From: Bog-113 sp965226755
GTDB taxonomy: Bacteria; Acidobacteriota; Terriglobia; Bryobacterales; Bryobacteraceae
Direction of reading: 5' to 3'
Assembly: GCA_965226755.1 (NCBI GenBank)
Contig: CBDDDT010000002.1
Location: 248,001 to 312,000, forward strand
DNA length: 64,000 nucleotides
Under the pieces are notes generated by a model. That model was not told the origin of the DNA and ran no database searches. It worked only from the letters and a program-made list of their open reading frames with translations. Positions 60,966 through 64,000 of this stretch are shown piece after piece; the stretch's first letter is position 1; each line of letters opens with the position of its first letter. The translations under genes were made by a program, and so were the position numbers.

Positions 60966-61054
60966 TGGCCGCCTTGCACACCGAAAGACTGATCTTCCTG
61001 GGGCTTCTGCTGCTTTTTGCGATGGGCTGCGCCGTCTGGAAATGGAGACGCTGA
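60965..61054 (+). CDS. 29-residue single-TM micropeptide in phospho-signalling operon
   Basis: An open frame from the ATG at 60965, which overlaps the FHA stop (TGATG), to the TGA at 61052-61054. It encodes MAALHTERLIFLGLLLLFAM, then GCAVWKWRR: a basic C-terminal end after one hydrophobic helix. It ends four bases before the PP2C start, so it is in perfect operon position and could be translated by coupling. No known family. It might anchor or regulate the neighbouring FHA protein or phosphatase. Confidence 0.55.
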   Translation: MAALHTERLIFLGLLLLFAMGCAVWKWRR

Positions 61055-61058
61055 GCGT

Positions 61059-62606
61059 ATGTTGCTTTCAGCGGCGGCGAGCGACCAGGGATTCGTGCGC
61101 GGGAACAACGAAGACCGGGTGTACTCCGACGATAGCCGCGGGATTTACGTGGTGGTGGACGGAATGGGCGGTCACGCGGCCGGGGAGCAGGCGGCGGAGA
61201 TCGCGGTGGAGCGGATCCGCAACCGGCTGGAGCGGCTGACCGACAGCACGGAGCAGCGCGTTCGCGAGGCGATCACCTTGGCGAACAACGCCATTTTCGA
61301 AGCCGCGCGGACGCGGCCCGAATGGCTCGGGATGGCTTGCGTCCTGACGGTCGCGGTGGTGGAAGATGCGCTGCTCACGATCGGACACGTGGGCGATTCG
61401 CGGCTCTACAAGGTGAAGCGCGGGAGCATCGAAAAGATCACGCGGGATCACTCGCCGGTAGGAGAGCGCGAGGATGCGGGCGAACTGGGCGAAGCCGACG
61501 CGATGGCGCATCCGCGCCGCAACGAAGTTTTCCGCGATGTGGGGTCGCGGGAACGGACGCCGGACGAAGCGGGTTTCATCGACGTTCAGACGAGCTCGTT
61601 TGAAGCCGACAGCGCGCTGCTTCTTTGCAGCGACGGACTGAGCGACGTCGTGCCGTCGGCGCGGGTGCTGGAAATCGTCGAGGAGAATGCGGGCGACCGC
61701 TGGGCGACGGTGCGGCGCCTGGTGGATGCGGCGAACGAGGCGAGCAAAGACAATGTTTCCGTCGTGCTCGTCGAGGGGCCGCGCTTCGCGGACTCCTTCG
61801 GAAAGCGCGCCTTGATCTCGGCCGGGGAAACGACGGGGCGGCTGGCCGCGGTTCCAGCGGAAACTCGCGGCGGGGCCTGGCGGGGAACGTTGCTGGTGCT
61901 GGCCGGCGCGGTCCTCGGAGCGCTCGCGGGGATGTTTGGCGAAGGGATGCATGATGCGGCGAGCGCGCCCCGCGTGCTGGTGGTGACGGCGCCGGCGCGG
62001 ATCGCGGAGGCGCTGGATCGCGCCAAGGCGGGGGACACCGTCCAGATCGGCCCGGGATTATATTCCGAGAACATCCGTGTGAAGGATGGGGTGAATTTGG
62101 TGGCGCAAGTGGCCCGCGAAGTTCGCATCGAGGGCGCCGTATCCGCCGAAAACGTGCGCGCCTCCAGGATCGAAGGGCTTTCCGTGCATGCGCCCGCGGT
62201 GGGGATTGATCTTTTGGACAGCGCGATCGAAGTGAAGGATTGCGAGGTGACGGGCGCGAGTGAAGCGGGCATTCGTTACCGAGGCGCATCCGGCGGCCGG
62301 CTGATCGCCAGCGATGTGCGGGATAACGGCGGGGCCGGGATCCAGGTCGGGGGCACGTCCGCGCCGGTGATCGAACACAACGCGATTACGGGGAACGGTA
62401 AAACACAGGGGACGCTGCGCCCAGGGTTATGGATCGTCGCTCCAGCGAAGCCGGTGGCGTTCGGGAACGTATTCGCCGGAAACGGCGCGGAAGCGATGTG
62501 GATTCCGCGAGGTCTCGAAGGCGCGGCGGCGAAGAACTTCTTCACTCCCGCGGCTCGCGAGCTCTCGCCGGCGCCGTTCCGCGTGGTTGAGGAGCCCGCG
62601 CCGTGA
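61059..62606 (+). CDS. PP2C phosphatase with TM helix and C-terminal beta-helix
   Basis: A 515-residue protein. Residues 1-240 are a PPM/PP2C Ser/Thr phosphatase: GFVRGNNEDRVY and VVVDGMGGHAAGE give the metal Asp residues, IGHVGDSRLYKVKRG, LLLCSDGLSDVV, and SKDNVSVVLVEGP. A transmembrane helix follows (TLLVLAGAVLGALAGMFG). Residues about 305-470 form a right-handed parallel beta-helix: VQIGPGLYSENIRVKDGVNL, then IEVKDCEVTGASEAGIRYRG, IASDVRDNGGAGIQVGGTSA and VIEHNAITGNGK. The phosphatase is cytosolic and the helix outside, so it could sense a glycan. I know no PP2C with this domain, though I have not searched. Confidence 0.9.
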   Translation: MLLSAAASDQGFVRGNNEDRVYSDDSRGIYVVVDGMGGHAAGEQAAEIAVERIRNRLERLTDSTEQRVREAITLANNAIFEAARTRPEWLGMACVLTVAVVEDALLTIGHVGDSRLYKVKRGSIEKITRDHSPVGEREDAGELGEADAMAHPRRNEVFRDVGSRERTPDEAGFIDVQTSSFEADSALLLCSDGLSDVVPSARVLEIVEENAGDRWATVRRLVDAANEASKDNVSVVLVEGPRFADSFGKRALISAGETTGRLAAVPAETRGGAWRGTLLVLAGAVLGALAGMFGEGMHDAASAPRVLVVTAPARIAEALDRAKAGDTVQIGPGLYSENIRVKDGVNLVAQVAREVRIEGAVSAENVRASRIEGLSVHAPAVGIDLLDSAIEVKDCEVTGASEAGIRYRGASGGRLIASDVRDNGGAGIQVGGTSAPVIEHNAITGNGKTQGTLRPGLWIVAPAKPVAFGNVFAGNGAEAMWIPRGLEGAAAKNFFTPAARELSPAPFRVVEEPAP

Positions 62607-64000
62607 CCGGCGGGGATCGCTTCGGGAGTTACCAGATTGTCCGGCTGCTGGGTCGGGGCGCGATGGGCGAAGTGTATCTGTCCATCGATACGGAGACGGC
62701 GCGCCAGGTAGCGGTGAAGGTGGTGTACCGGGGAACGGACCCGGAAGACCGGGAAATTCTGGAAGCGGAGCGGCTCGGGGCGGAGTTGCAGAAGCGCCTG
62801 GGCGGCGCCGACGGGCGCGTGGTCCTGGTGCACAAGTACGGCGAGATTCGCGGGGATCTCTTCATCGAGATGGAGTACATCGAGGGAGAAGATCTTTCGG
62901 CCCTGGTCGGTCGCGGACCCATGGAGCCGTGGCGCGCCGTGCATACCGCGATCGAGTTGTGCGAGATGCTCGAGAACCTGCAGAGCTTCACGACCGTGAT
63001 CGCGGGCAAGCAGTTCGCGGGCGTCGTGCACGGCGATCTGAAGCCCAAGAACATCCGTGTGGCTCGCAACGGCGCGATTAAGGTCATCGATTTCGGGATC
63101 GCGAAGGCCCTTTCGCAGACGCGCAACCACACCGTGAATCTGTTCGCCAGCGCGGCGTATTGTTCGCCCGAACGCCTGGAATCGCAGAACATGGACGCGC
63201 ATTCAGACTTGTGGTCCGTAGGGGTGCTGCTCTATCAGATGCTCTCCGGGCGGCTGCCGTTCGACGAGCCTTCGCGCGAGCGGCTGGAGCGGCGGATCCG
63301 CTCCTCGGGGCCGCCCAACCCGTTGCCCGCGGGATGCCCGGAACCTCTGGTGCGGATCGTTTTCCAGATGCTGACCCGCGCGCCGGAACGGCGATATCAG
63401 CGGGCGTCGGAGGTGAAGGCGGACCTGCAGCGATGGCGCTCCGGACAAGCCGTGCTGGCGGCTGCCAGGGACGCGTCCGCGCCGTTTGACAGCGGCGGCG
63501 TTTTTGACAGCGACGCGACGGTTAGAACCGGGACGCCGTTGCGGGAAGAAGCGCGGATGGATGACCGGACGGTCCGCACTTCCCCGCCCCCGATCCCGCG
63601 CGCGCAGCCCCCGGTCATCCGCAGGGGGCCTTCCCGGCCATTGATGGGCTGCTCGGCCATGGTCGTACTGGCGCTTGTGCTCGGGGTTATCTATGCCGCG
63701 CTGCAGTACAACGTCTGGCAGAACAGCGAGCGGCTCAAAAACGACATCGTGACGGATCGGGTAAGCGACGACGACGCCTGGAAGCGTTACCAGTCGCTCG
63801 AAGCGCGAATGCACATCCCGGGGCTGCTGTGGCCGGCGCGGAGCAGTTTGAAAAAACACTTGGTGGCCGCGGCGGACACGGTCATTCAGGATTACCGGAA
63901 CAGCGATGCGCCGTCGATCGTTTTCAATCAGTGGGTGGAAGCGCGCAACGATGCAAACCGCGCCTTGCAAGTGGATCCGAACGACAACGACGTGCGCGGG
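62603..64000 (+). CDS. Ser/Thr protein kinase with extracytoplasmic C-terminal region, cut by window end
   Basis: At least 466 residues, from GTG 62603 overlapping the PP2C stop. The Hanks-type kinase domain (about 1-275) has the Gly loop LLGRGAMGEVYLS, the Lys in VAVKVVYRG, HGDLKPKNIRVARNG (HRD equivalent with HGD, so a non-RD kinase), IDFGIAKAL and SAAYCSPERL, LWSVGVLLYQMLSG. A Pro/Arg-rich juxtamembrane stretch with DDRTVRTSPPP follows, then one transmembrane helix (AMVVLALVLGVIYAALQ) and an external part ending in a TPR-like NDANRALQVDPNDNDV. It is the partner of the FHA protein and PP2C, with the stop beyond the window. Confidence 0.92.
   Translation, partial: MTGGDRFGSYQIVRLLGRGAMGEVYLSIDTETARQVAVKVVYRGTDPEDREILEAERLGAELQKRLGGADGRVVLVHKYGEIRGDLFIEMEYIEGEDLSALVGRGPMEPWRAVHTAIELCEMLENLQSFTTVIAGKQFAGVVHGDLKPKNIRVARNGAIKVIDFGIAKALSQTRNHTVNLFASAAYCSPERLESQNMDAHSDLWSVGVLLYQMLSGRLPFDEPSRERLERRIRSSGPPNPLPAGCPEPLVRIVFQMLTRAPERRYQRASEVKADLQRWRSGQAVLAAARDASAPFDSGGVFDSDATVRTGTPLREEARMDDRTVRTSPPPIPRAQPPVIRRGPSRPLMGCSAMVVLALVLGVIYAALQYNVWQNSERLKNDIVTDRVSDDDAWKRYQSLEARMHIPGLLWPARSSLKKHLVAAADTVIQDYRNSDAPSIVFNQWVEARNDANRALQVDPNDNDVRG

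Noticed and set aside
1..64000. CRISPR arrays, tRNA or rRNA genes and complete insertion sequences
   Set aside because: I saw no regularly spaced repeats, no tRNA-like cloverleaf with CCA-end region, no rRNA sequence and no transposase motifs.

Overview
This 64 kb window is a GC-rich chromosomal segment that most resembles an Acidobacteriota genome of the Solibacter/Bryobacter type. The evidence is two secreted proteins with the Solibacter-type C-terminal domain (TIGR03437), a paired DUF1501/DUF1553 cytochrome locus, hopanoid side-chain genes (hpnJ, hpnI), a PEP-CTERM protein and many multi-pass glycosyltransferase-like membrane proteins. There are no rRNA or tRNA genes, CRISPR arrays or intact insertion sequences that I can see. 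The assignment is inferred from gene content, not from a marker gene.

Layout. 0-9 kb: a cut aldo/keto reductase, a NIPSNAP protein, pyruvate kinase, FtsK, an FAD oxidoreductase, a frameshifted hemW, threonine aldolase and Ada. 9-14 kb: a giant beta-propeller/TIGR03437 protein, a rhodanese and an acyltransferase. 14-24.3 kb: a surface-sugar block with a GT2 enzyme, a TIM-barrel isomerase, three consecutive SDRs, a GT-C-like membrane protein, an acetolactate-synthase-like TPP enzyme, a KdsC-type phosphatase, a NeuB-type synthase without its SAF domain, and a GmhA-type isomerase. 24-31 kb: a second TIGR03437 protein, tldD/pmbA, an Asp-box protein and a UPF0104 membrane protein. 31-35 kb: DUF1501/DUF1553. 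35-38.3 kb: a mosaic accessory patch, where the start of a tyrosine recombinase is fused in frame to a decapitated VOC protein, next to an AT-rich methyltransferase/Ig-like gene. 38-46 kb: a GH75 chitosanase-like protein, tatA with a structured leader, TrmH, a GT2 enzyme, a LuxR-type pseudo-receiver, an NtrC-type regulator and glpK. 47-51 kb: the hopanoid block hpnJ, two four-TM half-transporters and hpnI. 52-59.8 kb: a GT-C-like protein, S1/P1 nuclease, a PEP-CTERM choice-of-anchor-A protein, a lone LuxR HTH protein, GH27 alpha-galactosidase and a beta-barrel protein. 60-64 kb: a Ser/Thr phospho-signalling operon of an FHA protein, a 29-residue membrane peptide, a PP2C phosphatase fused to a beta-helix, and a kinase cut by the window end.

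Genes work together in short, tightly packed operons, often with 1-4 base stop/start overlaps and TTG or GTG starts. All 14 convergent gene pairs meet within 20 bases or overlap by up to 23, so no convergent junction has room for an ordinary terminator outside coding sequence. The most unusual items are the recombinase-VOC chimera, the TIGR03437 domain split by two copies of the same module, the sugar pathway with a NeuB/KdsC/GmhA/TPP/SDR set but no visible nucleotidyltransferase, and the FHA/micropeptide/PP2C-beta-helix/kinase operon.
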